Shown: positions 1 to 5,210 of the stretch, piece by piece
How the letters are laid out: every line of letters begins with the position of its first letter
How positions within the stretch are numbered: position 1 is the first letter of the stretch
NCBI GenBank assembly: GCA_947453125.1
Contig: CANGGC010000188.1
Location: forward strand, 1 to 6,037
Reading direction: 5' to 3'
DNA: 6,037 bases
From: Planctomycetaceae bacterium
GTDB taxonomy: Bacteria > Planctomycetota > Planctomycetia > Pirellulales > UBA1268
Position numbers and translations under genes: made by a program
The notes under the pieces: generated by a model
What the model saw: the letters and a program-made list of their open reading frames with translations, nothing else
Databases searched by the model: none
Told to the model about the DNA's origin: nothing

Positions 1-525
1 GGCGGGAATCGTCCGACCGGCCCCGGTGGCGCGACCACGCTTCCTGGCCAGATCGGTGGTGGCGGCAACCGACCCGGCGGCCCTGGGGGAGCGACGACGC
101 TTCCCGGCCAGATCGGTGGCGGCGGCAACCGGCCGAGTCTTGGGGGGATCTCGACAAAGCCTTCGTTCCCGCAGCCTGGGGGCGGATTTGGCCCTAATCG
201 CCCAGGTTCCGGCGGTGCGACAACGCTCCCCGGCCAGATTGGCGGCGGTAATCGGCCCGGTGGCATCGGCGGCGGCAATCGTCCCACCGGCCCCGGCGGC
301 GTGACCACGCTTCCCGGCCAGATTGGCGGCGGCGGTGGGAATCGGCCCGGCGGGATCGGCGGTGGCAATCGTCCCACCGGCCCCGGCGGCGTGACGACGC
401 TCCCCGGCCAGATCGGCGGCGGCAATCGCCCGGGCGGAATTGGCGGCGGCAACCGCCCCGGCATCGGCGGCGGAGATCGTCCCGGCGGGATAAGCGGCGG
501 ACGGCCGCTCCCTGGCCAGATCGGC
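1..525 (+). repeat. In-frame degenerate coding repeats (TTLPGQIGGGNRPGG type)
   Basis: Six copies of the LPGQI codon block start at 40, 100, 226, 310, 400 and 508. Spacings of 60, 126, 84, 90 and 108 bp are all multiples of three and in fact of six. Between them run GGGNRPGG and GGNRPTGPGG segments. Third-codon positions vary (CTT/CTC, CCC/CCT, ATC/ATT, GGT/GGC), so the peptide is better conserved than the DNA. The block continues beyond the left edge. Confidence 0.9.
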
Positions 526-2193
526 GACGGGAATCGCCCCGGCCGGCCCGGTGAAGGGGGCTGGAATCAGGGGGGACGCCCCGGCATCGGCGGCAACCGG
601 CCAGGTGGCTGGAATGGCAATCGGCCGGGCGAGTGGAACGGCAACCGGCCGAACTGGAACAATCGCCCCGGCTACAACGGCAACAACAACAACATCGGCA
701 ACAACGTCAACGTCAACAACAACAACTTCAACAACTACGGCGGCGGTGGTTGGGGTGGCGGCTACGGCGGCGGCTACTACGGTGGCGGCTACTACGGTGG
801 CGGCTACGGCGGTGGATACAACAACGGTTGGAACAACGGCTGGAGCAACTGGGGCGCGTTTGGCGTCGGCGCCGGCGTCGGGGCCCTGGCCGGCTGGGGC
901 CTCGGTAATTCGTGGGGCTATGGCGGATACGGCGGCTATGGCGGATACGGTGGCTATGGCGGTGGCTATGGCGGCTACGCCAACGCCTGGAACAGCGGCT
1001 ACGTCAATCCCTACTACGACAACTGGTACAACGGCTGCTGGGGGAATGGCTGGGCGTCGCCGCTCGCTTTTGGCGCCGCGACGCTGGGGATGTCGTCGAT
1101 GGTCAACTCGTGGGGGCTCGGCTCGAGTTCGCTCGGGTATGCGACCAGCTACGCCAATCCGTACTACGGCGCCGAGACGGCCGCGGTGGCCTCGGCCTCT
1201 CCCTACGACTATTCCCAGCCGATCGTTGTCAACAACTACATCACGAGCGACGGCGGCGATGCCACGAACTCCGCTGAAGGGGGCGACGGCGGGGTCGGCA
1301 CGGCGGCAGCCCAGGTCACCCCGGCCCAGGCCGAGGCCAACAAGGCCCTCGACGAGGCGCTCGGGAAGTTCAAGCAGGGCGACTACCCCGGCTCGCTTGC
1401 GAGCATCGATAGAGCGGTGAAGTCGGCGCCCAACGACACCGTGCTCCATGAGGTGCGAGCGCTTGCGCTGTTTGCCCTCGGGCGCTACCCAGAGGCGGCG
1501 GCGACGCTCAATGCGATTCTCGCCGTGGCCCCAGGGATGGACTGGACGACGATGAGCGGCCTCTACGGCTCGGTCGACACCTACACCGGCCAGCTGCGGA
1601 AGCTCGAAGACTTCTGTCGCTCAAATCCCGGCAGCGCTGCCGGGCATTTTGTCTTGGCCTATCACTATCTCGTCGGCGGCCATGCCGATCTGGCGGCCGA
1701 AGCGCTCAAGGTGGTGGTGGCGAAGCAGCCGGGCGACATCGTCTCCAAGCGGCTGCTTGAATCGCTCGAGCCGCCGGCGGAAGCGAAGGCGGAAGAGGTG
1801 GCTGCTGCGGAAGCTTCCAAGCCGGCAGCCGCGCCGGCCGCGAATCAGCCGGCAGCACAAACGCCAGCTCAGGCTGAGGCTCCGGCCGAGGCGGAGCCGG
1901 CCGGCCCGGAGACCGACCTCGTCGGCACCTGGAAGGCCACCGAGGGGAAGAACTCCGTCACCCTCACGATCGGGGAGGATTCGTCGTTCACCTGGAAGGC
2001 AGAGCCGGAAGGGAAGCCGGCGATCGAACTGAAGGGTTCGCTCGACAGCAACGCCGACCAGATCGCCCTCCAGACGGAGGCCCAAGGGACGATGGTCGCC
2101 AACGTGAAGTCGAAGGGCCCTGATGCTTTCGACTTCCTCGTCGAAGGGGCCCCGAAGGACGCCAAGCCGCTCCAGTTCAGCAGGCAGAAATAG
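1..2193 (+). CDS. Gly/Asn/Tyr-rich repeat protein with TPR units and lipocalin-like C-terminal domain (5' partial)
   Basis: Frame 1 is open from the first base to TAG at 2191-2193, giving 730 codons; the true start lies left of the window. Numbering from codon 1: degenerate repeats with LPGQI at codons 14, 34, 76, 104, 134 and 170, each followed by Gly runs and NRPGG; an Asn-rich tract at about 226-245; Gly/Tyr-rich tracts at about 247-273 and 306-326; a glycine-zipper-like GVGAGVGALAGWGLG segment near 288-302; and YVNPYY/YANPYY motifs. About three TPR-like helix pairs span 440-590 (for example ALFALGRYPEAAATLNAIL). An Ala/Pro/Glu linker (591-636) joins a terminal domain starting DLVGTWKA, which looks like the small lipocalin-like beta domain common in planctomycetes. 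The GTG at 301 is an internal repeat Val codon, not a convincing start. TPRs suggest protein binding; the low-complexity part suggests an envelope or surface location, but any signal peptide is outside the window. Exact function is unknown. Confidence 0.85.
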   Translation, partial: GGNRPTGPGGATTLPGQIGGGGNRPGGPGGATTLPGQIGGGGNRPSLGGISTKPSFPQPGGGFGPNRPGSGGATTLPGQIGGGNRPGGIGGGNRPTGPGGVTTLPGQIGGGGGNRPGGIGGGNRPTGPGGVTTLPGQIGGGNRPGGIGGGNRPGIGGGDRPGGISGGRPLPGQIGDGNRPGRPGEGGWNQGGRPGIGGNRPGGWNGNRPGEWNGNRPNWNNRPGYNGNNNNIGNNVNVNNNNFNNYGGGGWGGGYGGGYYGGGYYGGGYGGGYNNGWNNGWSNWGAFGVGAGVGALAGWGLGNSWGYGGYGGYGGYGGYGGGYGGYANAWNSGYVNPYYDNWYNGCWGNGWASPLAFGAATLGMSSMVNSWGLGSSSLGYATSYANPYYGAETAAVASASPYDYSQPIVVNNYITSDGGDATNSAEGGDGGVGTAAAQVTPAQAEANKALDEALGKFKQGDYPGSLASIDRAVKSAPNDTVLHEVRALALFALGRYPEAAATLNAILAVAPGMDWTTMSGLYGSVDTYTGQLRKLEDFCRSNPGSAAGHFVLAYHYLVGGHADLAAEALKVVVAKQPGDIVSKRLLESLEPPAEAKAEEVAAAEASKPAAAPAANQPAAQTPAQAEAPAEAEPAGPETDLVGTWKATEGKNSVTLTIGEDSSFTWKAEPEGKPAIELKGSLDSNADQIALQTEAQGTMVANVKSKGPDAFDFLVEGAPKDAKPLQFSRQK
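676..978 (+). repeat. Asn-rich and Gly/Tyr-rich low-complexity coding tracts
   Basis: 676-735 is mostly AAC codons, interrupted by Gly, Ile, Val and Phe. 739-819 is GGC/GGT and TAC codons giving GGGYYGGGYYGGGY-like sequence. 916-951 is two 18-bp units, GGCTATGGCGGATACGGC and the same with a final T, followed by a diverged third. The tracts flank a glycine-zipper-like stretch at 862-906. Such tracts are typical of flexible or self-associating surface proteins; that role is inferred here. Confidence 0.85.
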
Positions 2194-2235
2194 GCCATCG
2201 GGGGGCGACCGTCGGGCTCCCCTTTATCCCTCAAG

Positions 2236-2279
2236 CCCCTGCCGAATCACTCTAAATGGGGGTGTCGGCAGGGGTTTTT
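2236..2279 (+). terminator. Intrinsic terminator of the TPR repeat protein gene
   Basis: Left arm CCCCTGCCGA (2236-2245) and right arm TCGGCAGGGG (2265-2274) form a perfect 10-bp GC-rich stem with a 19-nt loop, followed by TTTTT (2275-2279). AAG before the left arm can extend the stem into the T-tract. It lies 42 bp after the stop codon and separates this gene from the next. Confidence 0.9.
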
Positions 2280-2324
2280 GGTAGGGTGCGAGGCCTAGGG
2301 GGCTTGCGCAGTTACGGCTCCCGG

Positions 2325-2359
2325 GCGGGAAATCAAGACTCTGTGAGTTGCGGGAAATC
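2325..2359 (+). promoter_or_regulatory. Two 10-bp direct repeats upstream of the promoter
   Basis: GCGGGAAATC occurs exactly at 2325-2334 and 2350-2359, 25 bp apart start to start. The second copy ends three bases before the TTGACA hexamer. Two identical sites at this position suggest binding of an activator or repressor, but no regulator is identified and chance duplication is not excluded. Confidence 0.4.
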
Positions 2360-2362
2360 TGT

Positions 2363-2391
2363 TTGACACGTTTGGCGATTTCTCATACCCT
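2363..2391 (+). promoter_or_regulatory. Probable sigma70-type promoter of the PEP-CTERM gene
   Basis: A perfect -35 hexamer TTGACA (2363-2368) is followed 17 bp later by TACCCT (2386-2391), which matches three of six -10 positions including the first T-A and the last T. Transcription would start near 2398, giving a leader of about 80 nt before the ATG at 2478. The site lies downstream of the preceding gene's terminator. Confidence 0.5.
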
Positions 2392-2446
2392 GTTCGATGT
2401 CAGGGCAGTTTCTGTTGATGGTTTGATGAATCAGATCTGTTTCCAG

Positions 2447-2471
2447 CTTTTTTCACCCAGAAAAAAAGGGT
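2447..2471 (+). promoter_or_regulatory. Ribosome binding site inside a T6/A7 hairpin
   Basis: CTTTTTT (2447-2453) can pair with AAAAAAG (2462-2468), and the candidate Shine-Dalgarno AAGGG (2466-2470) sits on the 3' side of this stem, 7 bases before the ATG at 2478. Alternatively ACCC (2455-2458) can pair with GGGT (2468-2471). Both foldings would cover the ribosome site, so translational control is possible. The AT-rich stem is weak; this is inference from sequence only. Confidence 0.35.
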
Positions 2472-2477
2472 TTGTGC

Positions 2478-3680
2478 ATGAAACTCAAGTTCGCATTTGC
2501 ACGGAGGGTAGCAGTCGGCTTCTTGGCCGTTGCTGTTGCCGCCGCAGGTGCAAATGCCTTCGCGGCTAATTACACCTGGAAGGGTGGCAACACCACTCCT
2601 ACCAAGGCTTGGGCAACTGGCTCGAATTGGGCCCAGTCCGGCACGGCGGCCGCCGTGGCACCTCAGAATCTGTCGACCGTCGTCATTGGTCCGCTCGGTG
2701 GGGGAACTTCTTTAGTTCCCGTTCAGAGGACGATCAATGTTGCCACCGACACGAATACGGTCCAGTCGCTGACTTTCACCGCCAACAGCTACGCTGGCTA
2801 CACCTTTTCTGGAGCCGGCGCGATTGTGCTCGCACCAAGTGCGGCAATCGTCAACAACAACAGCACGTTGACGGGTGGCTCGACCCAACAGGCAAGCGTC
2901 GTGCTCAAGAACGTGACTCTCAACGGGAACGCGTCGCTTTCTGGTAATGGCGCCCCGACCGAAATCTATTCGGTCATCGACAGTGCCGATCCTCTGAATC
3001 CGGGTACGCTCACAGTCTCGAGCAACAACCTGATTCTTCAGGGAACGACGGTGAATGTGAACCTTGTGGCAGGCACCGGCTCGACGGTCTCGCTCGATGC
3101 GGCTCCCTCGTTCCTCGACTTGACCATCGGCTCTGCCGGTAGTCTCGGTGGGCTGCCGGGGCGTGGTCCCGGTGTGTTCTTCGGTGCAACTGGTACGGGC
3201 AATTTGGATCTTCAGCTCGCTTCCAACTCGTATTTTGCCGTTGCCGGTACATCGCCGACTGCTGGCGATGGTGGCAACAACTACGACCAGTACGCCACCG
3301 ACGGCGCTGTCAATTTCGGTGGTACGTTGAACCTCGACTGGGCGCAGGTTGGCTCGAGCACCTTCACCAGTTGGACGACGTTCAGTCTGTTTGACGGAGG
3401 CTCCTACACCGGTAACTTCAGTCAAGTGAATCTGGCCGGCAACGTGGCCCCTTACGCTGGCCTGACTTTCAATCCGTTTGGCAGCGAGTGGAAGACCGAT
3501 CCCTTCATCGGGGCGGGTGGGCAGAGCCAGTGGCTGGTGTTTCAGTCCCAGTCTGGCAACCTTGTCGTGGTGCCCGAACCCTCGACGATCGTCTTCGCCG
3601 GCCTCGGCGTGGCGATGTCGGGCTGGACGATGTGGAAGAAGCGTCGCCTCAGCAAGCTTCTCGCTGCTAAGGCTGGCTGA
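2478..3680 (+). CDS. Secreted beta-strand-rich protein with PEP-CTERM sorting signal
   Basis: 400 residues from the ATG at 2478. The in-frame TTG at 2472 is less likely because the AAGGG site is well spaced for the ATG. A signal peptide is clear: basic MKLKFAFARR, a hydrophobic core, and probable cleavage after AFA at residue 29. The mature part opens with YTWKGG and an ATGSNW motif, then a long Gly/Ser/Thr/Asn-rich, strand-forming region resembling autotransporter-type passenger sequences, including a DQYATDGAVNFGGTLNL segment near the C-terminal third. The C-terminus has V-PEP at 365-368, a hydrophobic helix to about 386 and the basic cluster KKRR at 387-390, the three parts of a PEP-CTERM signal recognised by exosortase systems for export and surface or matrix attachment. 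Ten residues follow the basic cluster, a somewhat long tail. No exosortase gene is present. Specific function is unknown. The gene looks less GC-rich than its neighbours. Confidence 0.92.
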   Translation: MKLKFAFARRVAVGFLAVAVAAAGANAFAANYTWKGGNTTPTKAWATGSNWAQSGTAAAVAPQNLSTVVIGPLGGGTSLVPVQRTINVATDTNTVQSLTFTANSYAGYTFSGAGAIVLAPSAAIVNNNSTLTGGSTQQASVVLKNVTLNGNASLSGNGAPTEIYSVIDSADPLNPGTLTVSSNNLILQGTTVNVNLVAGTGSTVSLDAAPSFLDLTIGSAGSLGGLPGRGPGVFFGATGTGNLDLQLASNSYFAVAGTSPTAGDGGNNYDQYATDGAVNFGGTLNLDWAQVGSSTFTSWTTFSLFDGGSYTGNFSQVNLAGNVAPYAGLTFNPFGSEWKTDPFIGAGGQSQWLVFQSQSGNLVVVPEPSTIVFAGLGVAMSGWTMWKKRRLSKLLAAKAG

Positions 3681-3737
3681 TTCCGCGGTCTCTTTTGGGT
3701 GAAAACTCTGGCCTGACACCAGATCTGTGAATGAAGT

Positions 3738-3776
3738 CCTGCGGCGGGCGCTCCGGTGCCCGCCGCAGGCTTTTTT
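3738..3776 (+). terminator. Intrinsic terminator of the PEP-CTERM gene
   Basis: CCTGCGGCGGGC (3738-3749) pairs perfectly with GCCCGCCGCAGG (3758-3769) across an 8-nt loop. One C and then TTTTTT (3771-3776) follow. The 12-bp GC-rich stem lies 57 bp after the stop codon. Confidence 0.93.
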
Positions 3777-3897
3777 ATGCGCTGAGGTCACTGGGATCGC
3801 CGTGCCCTGAGCGCCGTCGATGTGAGCGGGCGGCGCTCGCGCAATGCCGCGCCGAGCGAAAGCGCTCGGAGGGCATGATCCCGTCCTGCGGGCTTAA
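3777..3897. other. Non-coding spacer with two hairpins sharing GAGCG/CGCTC arms
   Basis: GAGCG (3824-3828) and CGCTC (3834-3838) form a 5-bp hairpin with loop GGCGG. CCGAGCG (3852-3858) and CGCTCGG (3863-3869) form a 7-bp hairpin with loop AAAG. I see no convincing gene on either strand. It lies between the tails of two convergent genes, so it is not a promoter region. It could be a dispersed intergenic palindromic repeat or simply a structured spacer; only a genome search for further copies would tell. Confidence 0.35.
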
Positions 3898-3939
3898 AAG
3901 GCCCCCCGAGCCGTGGCGAGCTGATGGCCGCGGGGCCTT
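3898..3939 (-). terminator. Possible terminator of the DUF2237 gene
   Basis: Read on the minus strand, AAGGCCCC (3939-3932) can pair with GGGGCCTT (3905-3898), followed by TTAA. The stem begins at the first base of the stop codon. The stem is GC-rich, but the loop is long (26 nt) and the T-tract short, so the call is moderate. Confidence 0.45.
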
Positions 3940-4340
3940 CAGGCAGCGGCGTGGCGGTGGAGTAATTCCGCCGGGATGACGTCGAGAGCCGATTCGTGCG
4001 TGGCCGCCAAGACCACCGGCGGGGCATGGCCCGCTCGGGCGGCCTCGAGCCAGCGGAGGGCGCAGAGGCACCAGCGATCCCCGACAACGAGCCCGGGGAA
4101 GCCCCACTGCGGCTGCGGCGTGACGAGATCATTGCCGACCGACACCGTGAAGGCGAGGAAGTCGGCGGTCATCACGGCGCAGACGGTGTGGGCCCCCGGA
4201 TCGGAGGCGACCGATCGGCAGCAGCCGTCGCGGAGAAAGCCGGTGAGAGGCGCGTGGGAGCAGGCCACGAGTGCCTCGCCGAGGACGTTGCGATCAGAGG
4301 AGCGTTCGGCGGGGGCCGGAGGACGGTCGAAGGCGATCAT
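3939..4340 (-). CDS. DUF2237 family protein
   Basis: 133 residues from the ATG complementary to 4338-4340 to TGA at 3941-3939; members of this family are typically about 120-130 residues. The whole core is recognisable: PLTGFLRDGCC (31-41), HTVCAVMT (51-58), a GNDL.TP...GFPGL block (69-84), GDRWCLCALRW (87-97) and APPVVLAATHE (106-116). Cysteines at 27, 40, 41, 54, 91 and 93 and histidines at 51 and 115 lie in these conserved blocks and may form a metal or redox site, but no activity is established for the family to my knowledge. No signal peptide or membrane segment is seen, so it is probably cytoplasmic. The reading frame stays open upstream as far as 5336, but that is antisense to miaE and lacks family similarity. 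No good Shine-Dalgarno precedes the ATG, so the exact start is less certain than the gene. It is divergent from miaE. Confidence 0.93.
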   Translation of the reverse strand: MIAFDRPPAPAERSSDRNVLGEALVACSHAPLTGFLRDGCCRSVASDPGAHTVCAVMTADFLAFTVSVGNDLVTPQPQWGFPGLVVGDRWCLCALRWLEAARAGHAPPVVLAATHESALDVIPAELLHRHAAA

Positions 4341-4374
4341 CGGTGGAGAGGCCAAAGGAGGCGCGGGCGAGGGT

Positions 4375-4393
4375 GATCGATCGGCGATCGATC
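4375..4393. promoter_or_regulatory. Inverted repeat GATCGATC-GGC-GATCGATC in divergent spacer
   Basis: Two identical, self-complementary 8-bp arms (4375-4382 and 4386-4393) are separated by GGC. The site lies between the divergent DUF2237 and miaE starts, about where promoters should be, and could be an operator for one or both. The simple GATC/CGAT composition also allows chance origin or a cluster of methylation sites. Confidence 0.35.
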
Positions 4394-4406
4394 GACCCTT
4401 GAGGGC

Positions 4407-4412
4407 TATGAT
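4407..4412 (+). promoter_or_regulatory. Possible -10 element for miaE
   Basis: TATGAT matches the -10 consensus at five of six positions and would start transcription near 4419, giving a leader of about 75 nt. No recognisable -35 hexamer lies 16-18 bp upstream; the GATCGATC inverted repeat occupies that place instead, which would fit an activator-dependent promoter. Confidence 0.25.
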
Positions 4413-4447
4413 GCACCCTGAGGCTGCCAGGGGGCAAGCCGCGGGAT

Positions 4448-4466
4448 GTGCCGATAGGATCGGCAC
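4448..4466 (+). promoter_or_regulatory. Perfect hairpin in the miaE leader
   Basis: GTGCCGAT (4448-4455) and ATCGGCAC (4459-4466) are perfect 8-bp arms around AGG, followed by a G and seven A residues (4468-4474). It lies 27 bp before the miaE ATG and just upstream of its Shine-Dalgarno. A T-tract follows on neither strand, so it is not a terminator; it may be an operator or a stable mRNA 5' hairpin. Confidence 0.45.
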
Positions 4467-4493
4467 GAAAAAAATCTTCGGGCGGAGGCCGCG

Positions 4494-5069
4494 ATGCTGT
4501 CTTTGGAGGAGCCGACGTCTGGGCGCTGGCTTTCGCAGGTGGAGGGGCACCTCGACGAGCTTCTCATCGACCACGCCCATTGCGAGAAGAAGGCTGCCGG
4601 GGTGGCCATGAATCTCCTCTTCTCGTACGTCGACTGCGTGCCGCTTGCCCGGGCGATGACGGAGATCGTCGAGGAGGAGCTGCAACACTTCCGGATGGTG
4701 CTCGATCTCCTCGAACGCCGCGGGATCCCGTTTCGGAAGCTCTCCCCCTCGTCGTATGGCGCCAAGCTCCAGGCGCTCGTGCGCCGGGAGGAGCCGGCGA
4801 GGGCCGTTGATCGGCTCCTCGTGGGGGGGCTGATCGAGGCCCGCAGCTGCGAGCGCTTCGCCCTCCTCCGCGACCATGTCGCCGACGCCGAGCTCTGCGC
4901 TTTCTGGGGAGGGCTGTTTGAATCGGAGGCCCGGCACCATGCCACGTATGTCCGCCTGGCGAAGGAATTCCAGGGGGAGGCGGAGGTGGTGGCACGGCTG
5001 AGGGAATTGGCCGCCGCCGAGGCAGCGATCATGCGCGAGGGAGAATCGCAGCCGCGGATGCACTCCTGA
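4494..5069 (+). CDS. miaE: tRNA-(ms2io6A)-hydroxylase MiaE
   Basis: 191 residues, cytoplasmic. MiaE is a ferritin-like diiron monooxygenase that uses O2 to hydroxylate the isopentenyl group of 2-methylthio-N6-isopentenyladenosine at tRNA position 37, giving ms2io6A; the substrate is made earlier by MiaA and MiaB, neither of which is in the window. All expected iron ligands are visible in a four-helix pattern: E31 (HCEKKAA), E62 and H65 (EEELQHF), E115 (GLIEARSCERF), E145 and H148 (SEARHH). The length is close to that of known members. The start is fixed by GGAGG at 4484-4488, five bases before the ATG. The gene is divergent from the DUF2237 gene and 141 bp upstream of the P-type ATPase in the same direction, with no obvious terminator between. 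Family identity is secure; substrate specificity in this organism is inferred. Confidence 0.95.
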   Translation: MLSLEEPTSGRWLSQVEGHLDELLIDHAHCEKKAAGVAMNLLFSYVDCVPLARAMTEIVEEELQHFRMVLDLLERRGIPFRKLSPSSYGAKLQALVRREEPARAVDRLLVGGLIEARSCERFALLRDHVADAELCAFWGGLFESEARHHATYVRLAKEFQGEAEVVARLRELAAAEAAIMREGESQPRMHS

Positions 5070-5079
5070 GCCGTACGAT

Positions 5080-5111
5080 GTCGGCAGGCACTCTCGTCGG
5101 CAGGCACGCTC
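5080..5111 (+). repeat. Tandem 16-bp duplication
   Basis: GTCGGCAGGCACTCTC (5080-5095) is followed directly by GTCGGCAGGCACGCTC (5096-5111), 15 of 16 identical. A weaker third copy, GTTGTCAGGCAAAAC, follows from 5112. It lies just after the miaE stop. It could be a binding array or a slippage duplication. Confidence 0.7.
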
Positions 5112-5164
5112 GTTGTCAGGCAAAACAGGACGCGAGCGTTCGCTGGGGGCTGGCCTCCGTCTCC

Positions 5165-5190
5165 ATGACCAAGTCGATGACCAAGTCGAT
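5165..5190 (+). repeat. Tandem 12-bp duplication
   Basis: ATGACCAAGTCG occurs twice back to back (5165-5176 and 5177-5188), followed by AT as the start of a third copy. It lies 20 bp upstream of the P-type ATPase start, next to its GAGAGG ribosome site (5196-5201). Confidence 0.75.
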
Positions 5191-5210
5191 CCAACGAGAG
5201 GCCCCGAGCG

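Noticed and set aside
1..525. Possible CRISPR-like array of repeats
   Set aside because: The repeats are degenerate at third codon positions, in frame, and unevenly spaced by multiples of three, so they are coding repeats.
551..1420. 289-codon open frame in + frame 2 with Thr/Ala-rich product
   Set aside because: It is a shadow of the GGC/AAC/TAC repeat codons of the real frame-1 gene; no domain is recognisable and it lies entirely inside that gene.
2712..3791. Minus-strand 359-codon open frame
   Set aside because: It is antisense to the PEP-CTERM gene, which has a signal peptide, sorting signal and terminator; the antisense product is Arg/Thr-rich with no recognisable domain.
3731..3979. 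Small + strand open frame of 82 codons
   Set aside because: It starts inside the terminator of the PEP-CTERM gene and overlaps the DUF2237 3' end; Arg-rich with no ribosome site, so probably spurious.
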